This document shows positions 9,977 through 20,791 of a stretch of 64,000 nucleotides of DNA, in pieces. The first letter of the stretch is position 1. Each line of letters opens with the position of its first letter. Both the position numbers and the translations under genes were made by a program. The DNA comes from Rhynchopus sp. YZ270_cl-10 (lineage: Eukaryota; Euglenozoa; Diplonemea; Diplonemida; Diplonemidae): NCBI GenBank assembly GCA_964035575.1, contig OZ037843.1, positions 372,001-436,000 on the forward strand, in the 5' to 3' direction. Under the pieces are notes generated by a model. It was given only the letters and a program-made list of their open reading frames with translations. It made no database searches and was not told where the DNA came from.

Positions 9977-12255
9977 CATCATTTCAATGAAACCAAAAAG
10001 TGGCTTATTTGCATTTTTGGGCTCCGCCCGTGCAGCGGTGGGGTCATTTCGGAAAATTGGACAATTTTTTGACCACTTAAATTTTGAGAAATATGAGCCC
10101 GGTTCCTTATACGTGGGCCCATTTTTGGCCAAAATTTTTCTCAAAATCGACGAAATTAAAATTAGACCCCTTACCCCCCCCCAGAATCATTTCAATACAG
10201 GTACACTACCTGTATTGGTTGCTGACGCGTGTATACAGGAAGGTTGGGAAAAAGTGGCTTATTTGCATTTTTGGGCTCCGCCCGTGCAGCGGTGGGGTCA
10301 TTTCGGAAAATTGGACAATTTTTTGACCACTTAAATTTTGAGAAATATGAGCCCGGTTCCTTATACGTGGGCCCATTTTTGGCCAAAATTTTTCTCAAAA
10401 TCGACGAAATTAAAATTAGACCCCTTACCCCCCCCCCAGAATCATTTCAATACACTACCTGTATTGGTTGCTGACGCGTGTATACAGGAAGGTTGGGAAA
10501 AAGTGGCTTATTTGCATTTTTGGGCTCCGCCCGTGCAGCGGTGGGGTCATTTCGGAAAATTGGACAATTTTTTGACCACTTAAATTTTGAGAAATATGAG
10601 CCCGGTTCCTTATACGTGGGCCCATTTTTGGCCAAAATTTTTCTCAAAATCGACGAAATTAAAATTAGACCCCTTACCCCCCCCCCAGAATCATTTCAAT
10701 ACACTACCTGTATTGGTTGCTGACGCGTGTATACAGGAAGGTTGGGAAAAAGTGGCTTATTTGCATTTTTGGGCTCCGCCCGTGCAGCGGTGGGGTCATT
10801 TCGGAAAATTGGACAATTTTTTGACCACTTAAATTTTGAGAAATATGAGCCCGGTTCCTTATACGTGGGCCCATTTTTGGCCAAAATTTTTCTCAAAATC
10901 GACGAAATTAAAATTAGACCCCTTACCCCCCCCCCCAGAATCATTTCAATACACTACCTGTATTGGTTGCTGACGCGTGTATACAGGAAGGTTGGGAAAA
11001 AGTGGCTTATTTGCATTTTTGGGCTCCGCCCGTGCAGCGGTGGGGTCATTTCGGAAAATTGGACAATTTTTTGACCACTTAAATTTTGAGAAATATGAGC
11101 CCGGTTCCTTATACGTGGGCCCATTTTTGGCCAAAATTTTTCTCAAAATCGACGAAATTAAAATTAGACCCCTTACCCCCCCCCAGAATCATTTCAATAC
11201 AGGTACACTACCTGTATTGGTTGCTGACGCGTGTATACAGGAAGGTTGGGAAAAAGTGGCTTATTTGCATTTTTGGGCTCCGCCCGTGCAGCGGTGGGGT
11301 CATTTCGGAAAATTGGACAATTTTTTGACCACTTAAATTTTGAGAAATATGAGCCCGGTTCCTTATACGTGGGCCCATTTTTGGCCAAAATTTTTCTCAA
11401 AATCGACGAAATTAAAATTAGACCCCTTACCCCCCCCCCAGAATCATTTCAATACACTACCTGTATTGGTTGCTGACGCGTGTATACAGGAAGGTTGGGA
11501 AAAAGTGGCTTATTTGCATTTTTGGGCTCCGCCCGTGCAGCGGTGGGGTCATTTCGGAAAATTGGACAATTTTTTGACCACTTAAATTTTGAGAAATATG
11601 AGCCCGGTTCCTTATACGTGGGCCCATTTTTGGCCAAAATTTTTCTCAAAATCGACGAAATTAAAATTAGACCCCTTACCCCCCCCCCAGAATCATTTCA
11701 ATACACTACCTGTATTGGTTGCTGACGCGTGTATACAGGAAGGTTGGGAAAAAGTGGCTTATTTGCATTTTTGGGCTCCGCCCGTGCAGCGGTGGGGTCA
11801 TTTCGGAAAATTGGACAATTTTTTGACCACTTAAATTTTGAGAAATATGAGCCCGGTTCCTTATACGTGGGGCCCATTTTTGGCCAAAATTTTTCTCAAA
11901 ATCGACGAAATTAAAATTAGACCCCTTACCCCCCCCCCCAGAATCATTTCAATACACTACCTGTATTGGTTGCTGACGCGTGTATACAGGAAGGTTGGGA
12001 AAAAGTGGCTTATTTGCATTTTTGGGCTCCGCCCGTGCAGCGGTGGGGTCATTTCGGAAAATTGGACAATTTTTTGACCACTTAAATTTTGAGAAATATG
12101 AGCCCGGTTCCTTATACGTGGGGCCCATTTTTGGCCAAAATTTTTCTCAAAATCGACGAAATTAAAATTAGACCCCTTACCCCCCCCCCCCCCAGAATCA
12201 TTTCAATACACTACCTGTATTGGTTGCTGACGCGTGTATACAGGAAGGTTGGGAA
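9977..12255 (+). repeat. Satellite array, nine ~250-bp monomers
   Basis: The phrase AGAATCATTTCAATACA recurs at about 10183, 10437, 10687, 10936, 11185, 11440, 11689, 11940 and 12194, giving monomers of 249-255 bp that are almost identical apart from C-run length. Monomer junctions at 10183 and 11185 carry six extra bases and form the palindrome AATACAGGTA-CAC-TACCTGTATT. Their spacing (1,002 bp, four monomers) suggests a higher-order duplication. The last two monomers share an extra G. Frames of 60-119 codons run through on both strands, but they are by-products of the repeat. Confidence 0.95.
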
Positions 12256-13368
12256 AAGGGGAAAATAAAGAGGGAAAAAAAAACCAAACAAAAAACAAAT
12301 AGCATTATTCTTTCCCCCCCACTACTGTACAAGAAAAAATTGGAAGAACGAGGCATTTTTTTTGACGTTCTTTTCTTTTTAATTACTGACGTCTTCACGT
12401 GACACATGCAATGTGAACCTTATGTTCTGAACTGTCCAAAAGTCACACTTAGGGGGGGGTACCAGACTGTCCTTACCCCTTCTCTTAAATGCCATGTTTT
12501 TGGTAAATATTTTGCGGTACGTTTTGTTTGTTTTTCACGGTGGCAGCTTGTCAGCAGCCTGAGCAGGGTTTCTGTCAAATACCATTATCATACGAGATGA
12601 AAAATAGATGACACATGACAGCCAAATACATACATGGGGTTATTCTAATTGACTACGTCACACAACATCGGTAGGGGGTAAAAAACCCCTCCTTAGAGTT
12701 TTGAAATACAAAAAAAAAAAGCACTCATGTTTTTTTTTTCCCGGTGTTAGTTGTATGACTGTATTTTGTGTGCCAATAACGTAACCCACACCCGTATACT
12801 GTGCCCGTACCAGATATCACTCAAAAACACGGTTCGTGTGTAGTAAAAGAAGTTCATGCTTCCAAAAAGAAAAAAGAAAATTTGTCAGATGCATGTACCT
12901 CTCGTGCACACACATAAAAAAGTTTGACTTGAAATACAAAAATCCCTCTCGTAAACAGTGCACCTACCGGTGTACCTCCCCCAACCATGCAGTTTCAGTT
13001 TATCTATTTCGTGGTGTACATCTTACAATAGTAAAAAAAAGAGAAAAAGACGGCCCTCATTCATTCACCTATCATATCGAAGTGCGTCAGGTGTACAGCC
13101 CGCATCTGTTGCGGCACCCCCTCAAATTACCTTTTTTTTCGCTTTTACAAAAATCCTAACTGTGAGTTATTCAAGTAATCTACAAAAAAAAAAAAAATAT
13201 GTGTAGCAACGGCGAAAAACTGAAAACCGAGGGAGAGAAGGGAGGAATGAAAAATAATTTCTGCCTGAACGGGGGGGAATAGAACAAGGCAATAGCTTGG
13301 TACTCGGAATTATGTCCGCACGGTGGACTCCTTCTGGCAAAGGGCAATAAGAGGTCGGACAGGAGGGA
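12256..13368. other. Gene-free AT-rich spacer
   Basis: No gene supported. Dispersed motifs occur at 12,885 (ACCTCTCGTGCACACAC) and 12,925 (GACTTGAAATACAAA with CCCTCTCGTAAACAG). The rest is AT-rich with poly-A and poly-T runs. Confidence 0.4.
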
Positions 13369-13540
13369 GTACGAACTCCCCCTAGCGGTAGTGATCGGCA
13401 ATACGTATTGCTACGTATAATACGTAAATACGTATTAATACGTAGTGCTACGTCACGTATTAATACGTATTAATACGTATTTTTAATACGTATTTATACG
13501 TATTGCCGATCACTGCCCTAGCGGGAGGTGTTACTCCCCC
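13369..13540. repeat. Inverted-repeat element built of TACGTATTAA
   Basis: Left arm CTAGCGGTAGTGATCGGCA and right arm TGCCGATCACTGCCCTAG are inverted copies. Between them lie about ten TACGTATTAA-type palindromes that also fold back. This could form a long hairpin of roughly 170 bp. No ORF. Probably a non-autonomous DNA element. Confidence 0.65.
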
Positions 13541-13727
13541 CTTTTTCGGAACTCCGGAATTAAGTTGCCCTTTCCCAGAAGAAGTCAGTGGAAAGACATA
13601 ATTCTGTTGTTTTTTAGGGAAGTTGAATAGTGCAAAACGCCTCCAGGATACAGAGGAAGCGTTGCACAATTGGGGAAAAGAAGGAGAGAGAAAAACGTTT
13701 TGTAAGAGAATAAGAAACCGAAAATTT

Positions 13728-13950
13728 GGTTGTATTAGTGTTGACACCCGAGGATGGGCACTACTTTTTTTCTTCCAATTTAATGTACAAAAATGATTAA
13801 AATATTATTTTCAATCGAAAGATGGAGTTTTGTCCACCGTACAAAACAAAAAGGAAAATTATTGAAAACAACACTTCAAAAAAAAAGGGAGGGAGGGAAA
13901 CGCGTGTAGTTGAGTGAAGCACATCCTCGGGTGTCTACACTAATACAACT
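13728..13950. repeat. Inverted-repeat element with TTGTATTAGTGT ends
   Basis: GGTTGTATTAGTGTTGACAC plus CCGAGGATG at the left is inverted at the right (CATCCTCGGGTGTC then TACACTAATACAACT). Single relatives of the end occur at 19,856 and near 62,580. The interior is AT-rich and non-coding. Confidence 0.6.
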
Positions 13951-14729
13951 AAGTATTCAAAAGAGAAAAAAAAGGGGTTTTGAAAACCCCAAAAGTTGGC
14001 CCAATGGCAGCTCCAGAGGCACGCCATGCAACCCTTTTTAGGACATTGACTGTGGACCGCCACGTGGACGCCTTTTTGTGCCAAAACAGAAAAGAGAACA
14101 GTTCATAAGATGACCCTAAGCCTCTCTCGTACCTTAGCCACCTTACATAAAATGCTACGGTGTCAATAGCTATCTTCACCCCACACAGGAAAACGGGAAA
14201 CAAAACAGGGGAGAGCGTTTGTTAGGTGCGGGCTTTCCACGTGGAACGCCTTTTACCACCTGATTTGTACCCCGCGGAGAGGCGCGTAAAAGCGCGTAAA
14301 GGCGTGTACGGACGGTCCGTATATGACTGTACGGTCCTATACGCGGGGTACAAATCAGGTGGTTTTATGCCAAAAACATAAAAGAAGAAAGTTGAGTCGG
14401 CAAAGGTACACACGGTTGCCAGGTCCAGGTTGGGTGAGCACAACCTGGTCTCCCACTCATCCAAATTGCCTCTCACCCACCTTAACCTTACAACCATGTT
14501 AACCGCCTTGGTATATCCCCTAAAAAAGCATGCACGTGAAAGTACTTCAGCAGTTCTACTTGGGTGTTTTTTTGCGATTTGCTTCTTCCGTTATCGGAAA
14601 TACTGCCGATAAAATGTATTTTGGGAAAACCTCCTCGCAACGTCGAGGGAACTATCTGGAAACACCTTTTTCACAGCAGGACATAAGGAATGTTTTTTTT
14701 TAAAAGTTTCTTTTCTTTTTATACCACGC

Positions 14730-15553
14730 GTGAAAAACGTTTTATGGTCGTAACTGGCCTAAAAAGTGAGTGAAATAAGATTCGTTTTATTTCACGCAAA
14801 TTGCACTAGGGTAACCCAGAGAGTGAAATAAAATATCACGGAGTGAAAAAAAAAAAATTGCCTGCAAAATGCCTTTGCAAATAATAACTATTTATTCACC
14901 TCCTTTTAGCGGGGTTTTATTTTGCGATAACTTCACGCATTTTTTTCCCAGGCGAGGGCTACTTAATTTGCCGAGCGAAGCGAGGCAAATTGAGTGCACG
15001 AGCCTGGGAAAAAAATAAGTGAAGTATCGCAAAATAATCCGCTAAAAGGAGGTGAATACGTAATTTTATTTCACGGGAAATAAAGTATACGAAAGGATTT
15101 GGCACTTTTAGCGGGACTTATTTATTGTGCAATAACTAACGAGTATGTGTCCTCACAGGAAGCTCTCAGGGAAAAAAAAAAAAAAAAAGAGCGTGAAAAA
15201 AAAAAAAAAAAGCTCTCATTACCCTCCCGCCAGCGCTACCGGGTCCCGCGGACCCCTAGATAGGCCCGCTGAGGGGCTGGCGGGATTGAGGAGGCTGGAG
15301 GGAGGCTAAAAAAGGCTGGACGGTCCCTCCAGCCCTACTACCTACATGTACCAAAATTTAGCGTGAAATTATCATTAAATAAAATCCCGCTAAAAGTGCC
15401 AAATCCTTCGTATACTTTATTTCCCAGGGGAATAAAATATTTTTTTTTTTCACGCTGTTTTTGTTCGTAATTTTACCCCAAAAAGCGTGAAAGTGAAAAG
15501 TGGGTGCTAGGCTCAACGTTTAGGCCAGTTACGACCATAAATACGTTTTTCAC
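14730..15553. mobile_element. Nested fold-back element
   Basis: Outer arms (14,730-14,763 and 15,520-15,553) share TTATGGTCGTAACTGGCC inverted. Inside are a hairpin at 14,890-15,060 (CACCTCCTTTTAGCGG against CCGCTAAAAGGAGGTG) and a wider pair joining 15,070-15,115 with 15,388-15,426. A further hairpin follows at 15,573-15,715. A near-identical inner copy lies at 46,562-47,118. No coding capacity. Repeated GTGAAATAAAA and GCGAAGCGAGG phrases occur throughout. Confidence 0.75.
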
Positions 15554-15715
15554 TTGTGGAATAAAATTACATATTGAGTGAAATAAGAACATTTTCTTGC
15601 ACTTGCCACTAAAAAGGCACCCTCGTGACTCTTATTCCCCTCGCTTCGCTCGGGAAATAACGCACTCGGGCACCTTTTTAGTGGCGCGTGAAATAAAATA
15701 GTTCTTATTTCACTC

Positions 15716-16636
15716 GAATAAATAGTTATTTTTTTGTTTTATTGTGTTTGGCAAATCGTCTAACACCACCAGAGTGGAAGTCTCGGGTCTGTACTCAATG
15801 TTGGCCGAAGCCCTGTCCTTCAGAAGGTCAAACACTAATATCAAGACCCTTATGGCATCCCTTCCAGGATAGGTATCACGCGATTGTTTGTTTTTTTTGG
15901 GGGGAAACATGACAATGTGTACTCTAAAAATGTGTATTGTATGCGACAATCTGTATGCGTATGTGGATTATTAATCCGGATTTGTCAAATGTAATCCACA
16001 TTTTTTTTTTAGAGTCCATATTTTGTCGTTTTCCCCCTTGCTTTTTTTCTTTCTTTGCTGGATGAATTGTGCTAAGACAGGTGGCACGTTGCTTTGCACA
16101 CACACCTAACAAAACATACGTTGGGTAAAATAAATGCCGCAAAAATATATTTATTTCAGATTTCAAAAAATTGGGGATGTAATAAAAACTGAGAGGGGTT
16201 TCTTGGTGCGGTCCCATTTTTTTATGTCCGTCCACAAAAAAAAAATTATACGGTACAAAACAAAATGCTTTGTCCACCTATCAAGAACAGTACCGCGACA
16301 ATACGAACATACACACACACACACTAAGGGGACATATTTCTGTGCAAACACACACCCTAAATTTGGGGCCATATTCTGCGTCAGAAATTCTCCTAAATAG
16401 TTATCAAAACACACACACACACACACACACACACCCTAAAGCACACAGGACGAGATTGGTGCAACAACACATTTCACAAAATACCCAACGGGTTTTGCTC
16501 ATAACTGATTTATTTTTCAAACACACAACACGATCATAACACACAAAGAGCCAAAAAAAAAAAGTTAGAAACACACACACATGCGAGAAAATGCCACATA
16601 TTAATTTCCATTTCGTTTTGCTTCGTCAACACCTCA
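15716..16636. other. Gene-free spacer with CA microsatellites
   Basis: No supported gene. CA runs lie at 16,310-16,325 and 16,410-16,433. The 3'-flank motif (GGGGCCATATTCTGCGTC at 16,363) lies between them, about 230 bp past the stop of the GH63-like gene. A weaker copy precedes it. Confidence 0.4.
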
Positions 16637-19006
16637 TCACTTCGCCCAGAGACCCTCCTCCATGATGCTGATCAACCCTGTCAAGGCACCCCAATGGTAG
16701 AACGTTGTCCCTGTGCAGTCGGTTGTGTTTTTGTGTGGTCCGAAGTTCTCGCAGATGTGACGGTGTTCGTTCCATTGGGAGAGGAGCAGAGCTTTCATCT
16801 GCTTGCACATAGCTTTGCGTCCTTTGGTGACTGTGGGAGTGTCGTATTGCTGAAGAGCCCAGAACGTCAGCTGCGCCATGGGTCCCCAGATGTACCCTCT
16901 CCAGTATCCCAGCGGGGGGAAGGCGACGTCGGAACGCTGAATCGAGGGGAGCCCCCAATAGCAGTCGTCATGGTTGCCTGCCATGTCGCCGGTGGGGGAG
17001 ATGCAGAAGTGTTCTGGGGAGAGAAGCCATTCGGAGACCATTGTGTCCGCTTGGGTGTCGGTTGCTGCTTTGACCTGGAGGGGGTAGAATGAGGTGGGTG
17101 AGATGCGCTCGTAGAAGGTGTTGTTTGGGAATTTGTTGACGAAGATGCCGAGGTCGTCATGCCAGAGGTGTGTGGCAAGGAGGTTCGTGAAGGATGCGGA
17201 GCGGGCGCGGAGCATGGGTGCTTCGGGGCGTCCGAGGATGTCTGCCAGGTCCGCCAGAGCGGCAGCCTCCTGCGCTACCATCGAGGTCATGCCTACGTCG
17301 TACAGCTGCATCTTGTGGGTCGTGGTGTTGAAGAACTCCCCGTCGTACATCGGTGAGTTGTCTAGGCCCGACTCAAATCGTGCACCCTGCATGTTGTTCA
17401 CCTGGGTGCCATGTGGTGGGGTTTGAAGCGCGACCAATTCGTTCCAGGACCCAAGGCAGACCATGTTCAGAGGTTCCAAAAGGCGTTCCCGAAGAAACCA
17501 GTTGGACCAGTCAAGGAGGTCGTCGAAGACGACTTCGAGAAACCAGGTTTCGGGGAAGCGTGCGTACAGCTCTTTTGCGACCTTAGCGCCGATTGGAGGC
17601 TCTGTGCGGTCCTGTGACTTCTGGCCTGCTGCGGAGAAGTTTGGGATGAAGCCGGCGCTGGTCTTTGATTTCATGACCTGGATGAAGTTGCTGAGGGCGT
17701 ACTCGCGGGTGGTGACGCCTGCGAGCATGGCGGCAAAGAGGTTGTCCCAGTCAAAGGTGGCGTAGTTGAAGTCAGTCGTCACCGCGTAATGGTTGAAGTT
17801 CCACACCCGAGACACCGGAAGCATCGGGCCGTTCTCGAATGGTGTGTAGATAAGGTTCCACATCGCAGCGGCCTCCACTGCCACGGCGACTTCGGTCAAA
17901 TCTGCCGCACCGTATACGGCCTCCAACTTCGAGCGATGCGCGGCGCCTGCACCGCTCAGCATCCGTGCTACGCCCGCCACGGACACACCTGGCACCGTCG
18001 AGACGGCAACAGGGCCGTTGTCCAATGAGATGTCAAGGGAGTTGCCGGTCACGACCCCAGCAGAGGTGTACACAACAATGGGTGTCAGCCCTGCACCCTG
18101 CAGGGTAATGTTCGTGCTCGTCGTCTTCGTCGTGCCCTCACGGAACCATGCAAACCTCGGTGCAAGGCGGAGGATGTGCCCAGACCCTGTAGTGTTTGCT
18201 TGCGGGGTGACCAGAAGCGTGAGGTCCCCAGCTGCTGAGGAGCTGAACTCAATCGAGACGTTCACCGCAAGCCCGTTGGAGTGGCTTCCCACAAAGAACT
18301 GCCCATACGAAAGGTCCCCAGCGCGCGCCCCGACACGCACCTCGCAGTCGCCTGCCCTGCCCGGTTCGATGCGGGTATCGCGAATGCAGACCTCCCCTTT
18401 GCACAACTGTGTTGCAACCACAGCCGAATCAGGCATCTTCACAAAGTCCAAAATGCTGTACTGGTTCCAGTTTGACCACCCCTTCGCCGCACCACGCTGC
18501 AACTCCTCACGCTTCTGTTCCTCATCAGGAAGCACATTACCCAATGAACTGGCGGCAATCGCTTTGGTCGATCCATTTGTCAACCACGACATGCCAAACA
18601 CTGCAGAGTCCCCTGGTGCAGTGGAGTTACGGTAGAAGTGCGCACGGAAGGGGAGAACAAGGCGGGACGACACACGGATTGGGTTGTCGATGTTTCCTGC
18701 GAGAACGTCAGCCTTGGGGTCGGGCATCGACTTTCCATCTGTGCATACCAAATGGCCATCGACCCACACAAAAGCAAGAGAAGTTCCAGCAAAGCTGCAG
18801 GCAAACCCCTGCCACCCTTCTGCCGGCATCGTCAACGTGCCCATCAGCCGCGCACTGCTCACCCCAGACCCAACGTTTACCGAACCAAGATCGGTCACGT
18901 CACGTTGCGCAGAAGTCTCGCCAGACAGTACATTGTTCGCATACTCAGTGTAGCTCAAGGACTCAGAGGCTACACTCGCCACTAAAGCGGCGAACAGTGT
19001 TAGCAT
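16637..19006 (-). CDS. Secreted GH63-like alpha-glucosidase
   Basis: This 789-residue protein is read from MLTLFAALVASVASESL, which forms a signal peptide. The frame stays open 48 codons upstream, but that part is low-complexity and unlike protein. The N-terminal half is beta-rich and Asn/Thr/Ser-rich. The C-terminal half is an (alpha/alpha)6-type catalytic domain with clan GH-G features: TFDWDNLFAAML, GFIPN, DRTEPP, ARFESGLDNSPMYD, SPTSFYPL, WGLPSIQRSDVAFP and YWRGYIWGPM. By family knowledge, the Asp in GLDNSP should be the general acid and the Glu in HRHICENFG the base of an inverting mechanism. GH63 includes processing glucosidase I and bacterial glucosidases. Lack of an internal TM suggests secretion or a lysosome-like compartment. 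Substrate unknown. Confidence 0.82.
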   Translation of the reverse strand: MLTLFAALVASVASESLSYTEYANNVLSGETSAQRDVTDLGSVNVGSGVSSARLMGTLTMPAEGWQGFACSFAGTSLAFVWVDGHLVCTDGKSMPDPKADVLAGNIDNPIRVSSRLVLPFRAHFYRNSTAPGDSAVFGMSWLTNGSTKAIAASSLGNVLPDEEQKREELQRGAAKGWSNWNQYSILDFVKMPDSAVVATQLCKGEVCIRDTRIEPGRAGDCEVRVGARAGDLSYGQFFVGSHSNGLAVNVSIEFSSSAAGDLTLLVTPQANTTGSGHILRLAPRFAWFREGTTKTTSTNITLQGAGLTPIVVYTSAGVVTGNSLDISLDNGPVAVSTVPGVSVAGVARMLSGAGAAHRSKLEAVYGAADLTEVAVAVEAAAMWNLIYTPFENGPMLPVSRVWNFNHYAVTTDFNYATFDWDNLFAAMLAGVTTREYALSNFIQVMKSKTSAGFIPNFSAAGQKSQDRTEPPIGAKVAKELYARFPETWFLEVVFDDLLDWSNWFLRERLLEPLNMVCLGSWNELVALQTPPHGTQVNNMQGARFESGLDNSPMYDGEFFNTTTHKMQLYDVGMTSMVAQEAAALADLADILGRPEAPMLRARSASFTNLLATHLWHDDLGIFVNKFPNNTFYERISPTSFYPLQVKAATDTQADTMVSEWLLSPEHFCISPTGDMAGNHDDCYWGLPSIQRSDVAFPPLGYWRGYIWGPMAQLTFWALQQYDTPTVTKGRKAMCKQMKALLLSQWNEHRHICENFGPHKNTTDCTGTTFYHWGALTGLISIMEEGLWAK

Positions 19007-20319
19007 AGGAAGAGAAAAGGGATGAAAAGGGATGAAGGGGGTGTGGAAGTCTGTGGTGACGGGGGGTTTTTTTTGTGGATAGCAAGAGATGTGGTGTAGA
19101 TGCGGATGAGGTGTGTGTGTGTCAGAGTCTTGAAAGAAACTGCTCCACATTTTTGAAAAATTGTTTGGAATAGTGTAGTTGCCACAGTTTGTGCAATCTC
19201 CACTGTGTTTTTGTTAGATTTTCTACTCGGTCAGTTTTCGACTCGGTGAAATCAGAGGATGGCGGCCACGATTTTACTTCGATCCAAAAAAAAAATTTGG
19301 CTGATTATAGACTATCACCTAGATAGGCAGCCACGGTTTTTCAAAGGCAAAAAAAAGGGGAGGGGGTTTACTTAAGTATTTGTTACTTTATGGAAGCGAC
19401 AGCGAGACTGGGGAGAGATGGAGTGGAGCTTTTGGGGTACACATCATTAAAAAGCCCAGCTGTCAGGAACAGAAGAAGAAGGAAAAAAGTCATTTTAAAA
19501 AAAACTTTATTTGCTTTCTGTCTCTGTTTACACACGCACTCTTTGAACGTTCACAACGTACTTTAGTGGAGAAACAAAGTACAAAAGAGAAATTGACTTT
19601 AGATAAAGTGGAGATGGGACAAACTTGTCAGATGATTGTGCCTCACATGTGCACACATCTTTACAAAAACGTAATAAAACAACCCTCATACACGTATAAA
19701 GGGCCAGGAGAGCTAGGGAATGCTTGGACTTTTTTTTGTTGTATCGACAATCACGTTATACCTACTGGTATAACGATTTGTACTCAATGTCGGCCGAATG
19801 TCGGCCTTTGTAATACAGAAGGTATAGACGCAGATTTTCTTTTTTTGAAAACTTGGTTGTATTAGTGTAGCCACCCTAGAGTGTGCTCCACTATTTTTTT
19901 TTTTTTTTTTTTTGAGTCGTAGATAGCAGACCTGCAACTGCCTTTATTTATTTATTTATTTATTTTTTTTTTTTTTTTGAAAAGAAGGGTTTAATCAGCC
20001 CCGCCGCCAGGATTTTGGGTTTTGAAAAAGTTCTGTTGATGGTCCAAAATTTTTTTTCGCGCTTCGCGCGAAAACCCCTGCAAAGCTCCTTCTCGTGGCC
20101 TCCGGCGGAGAGACGCATGCTCCCCAAGCCCGGTCAGAGTTCCTCCGAATCACCCTCTCACCATGCTGTACATTGTACTCTTCGGTGGCCGTCCACAAGC
20201 CGTAGTGGGTGTAAGCCTTCTTATAAGTAAGCAGCGGTCATGACACCCAAAGGTTCCTGGCGAAGCCACGGTACGCAACATTTTTAAAAAAAAATGTTCC
20301 CATAAAATGGAACTGCGTT
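19007..20319. other. Gene-free spacer with repeat fragments
   Basis: No gene supported. At 19,158-19,202 is a copy of the GTTGCCACAGTTTGTGCAAT motif, which recurs at 20,654-20,725 and inverted at 61,583-61,643. At 19,620 is a GTGC-CTCACATGT-GCAC hairpin motif. At 19,856 is a TTGTATTAGTGTAGCC end motif. Poly-T runs lie at 19,900 and 19,965. A 161-codon frame at 19,380-19,865 has Lys/Phe-rich composition and looks random. Confidence 0.4.
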
Positions 20320-20545
20320 GATGGTAAGAGCTGCTTGCGCCGCAGGCGCACGGTACGCAACTTTTTTTTTCCACCACCCGATTTTGACTTTTTTGGGACG
20401 TTTGAGCACTCACCTCTCCATATCTTCTTCTCCTGAGATTTTTTGACAAGTAGAACGGGTCTGAACCACTCAACAGAACTTTTTTTTTTTTTTTTTTTTT
20501 CGTTTTCAAAAAGTTCTGTTGACCATCAACAGAACTTTGCTAGGT
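20320..20545. repeat. Dispersed repeat, inverted copy at 62,690-62,905
   Basis: It begins with GCGCCGCAGGCGCACGGTAC and ends near AGTTCTGTTGACCATCAACA. The reverse complement is found at 62,690-62,905 in the same internal order, including the AGTAGAACGGGTCTGAACCA stretch. TCAACAGAACT is repeated inverted at the outer end, suggesting a fold-back DNA element. No ORF. Confidence 0.6.
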
Positions 20546-20791
20546 GGCGGCCCCCCTGGGTTTAATGGTACTCCGGGAGGGTTCGATATTGACAGGTCGT
20601 TGACCGATTTCCAAAAGCACCCATTTAATGAAAAGATATTTTTGGTAATATCGGAGGTTTTTCTGAATTGTTGGAGTAGTGTAGTTGCCTCGGTTTGTGT
20701 TGCCACAGCTTGTGCAATCTCCACTTTTTTTGTCGGACCCTCCCTGTAGAAATGGAAACCATAGAAATTCGAGATAATATAAAAAAAAAAA

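Noticed and set aside
9987-12165. Many overlapping 60-119-codon frames on both strands
   Set aside because: They are stop-free stretches of the ~250-bp satellite monomer, repeat in step with it and match nothing.
9977-12255. Possible CRISPR-like array
   Set aside because: Monomers are ~250 bp and contiguous, with no short repeat/unique spacer pattern, and the context is eukaryotic.
19380-19865. 161-codon frame upstream of the 2,235-bp element
   Set aside because: Lys/Phe-rich with cysteine scattered, spans two dispersed repeat motifs and has no domain; most likely chance.
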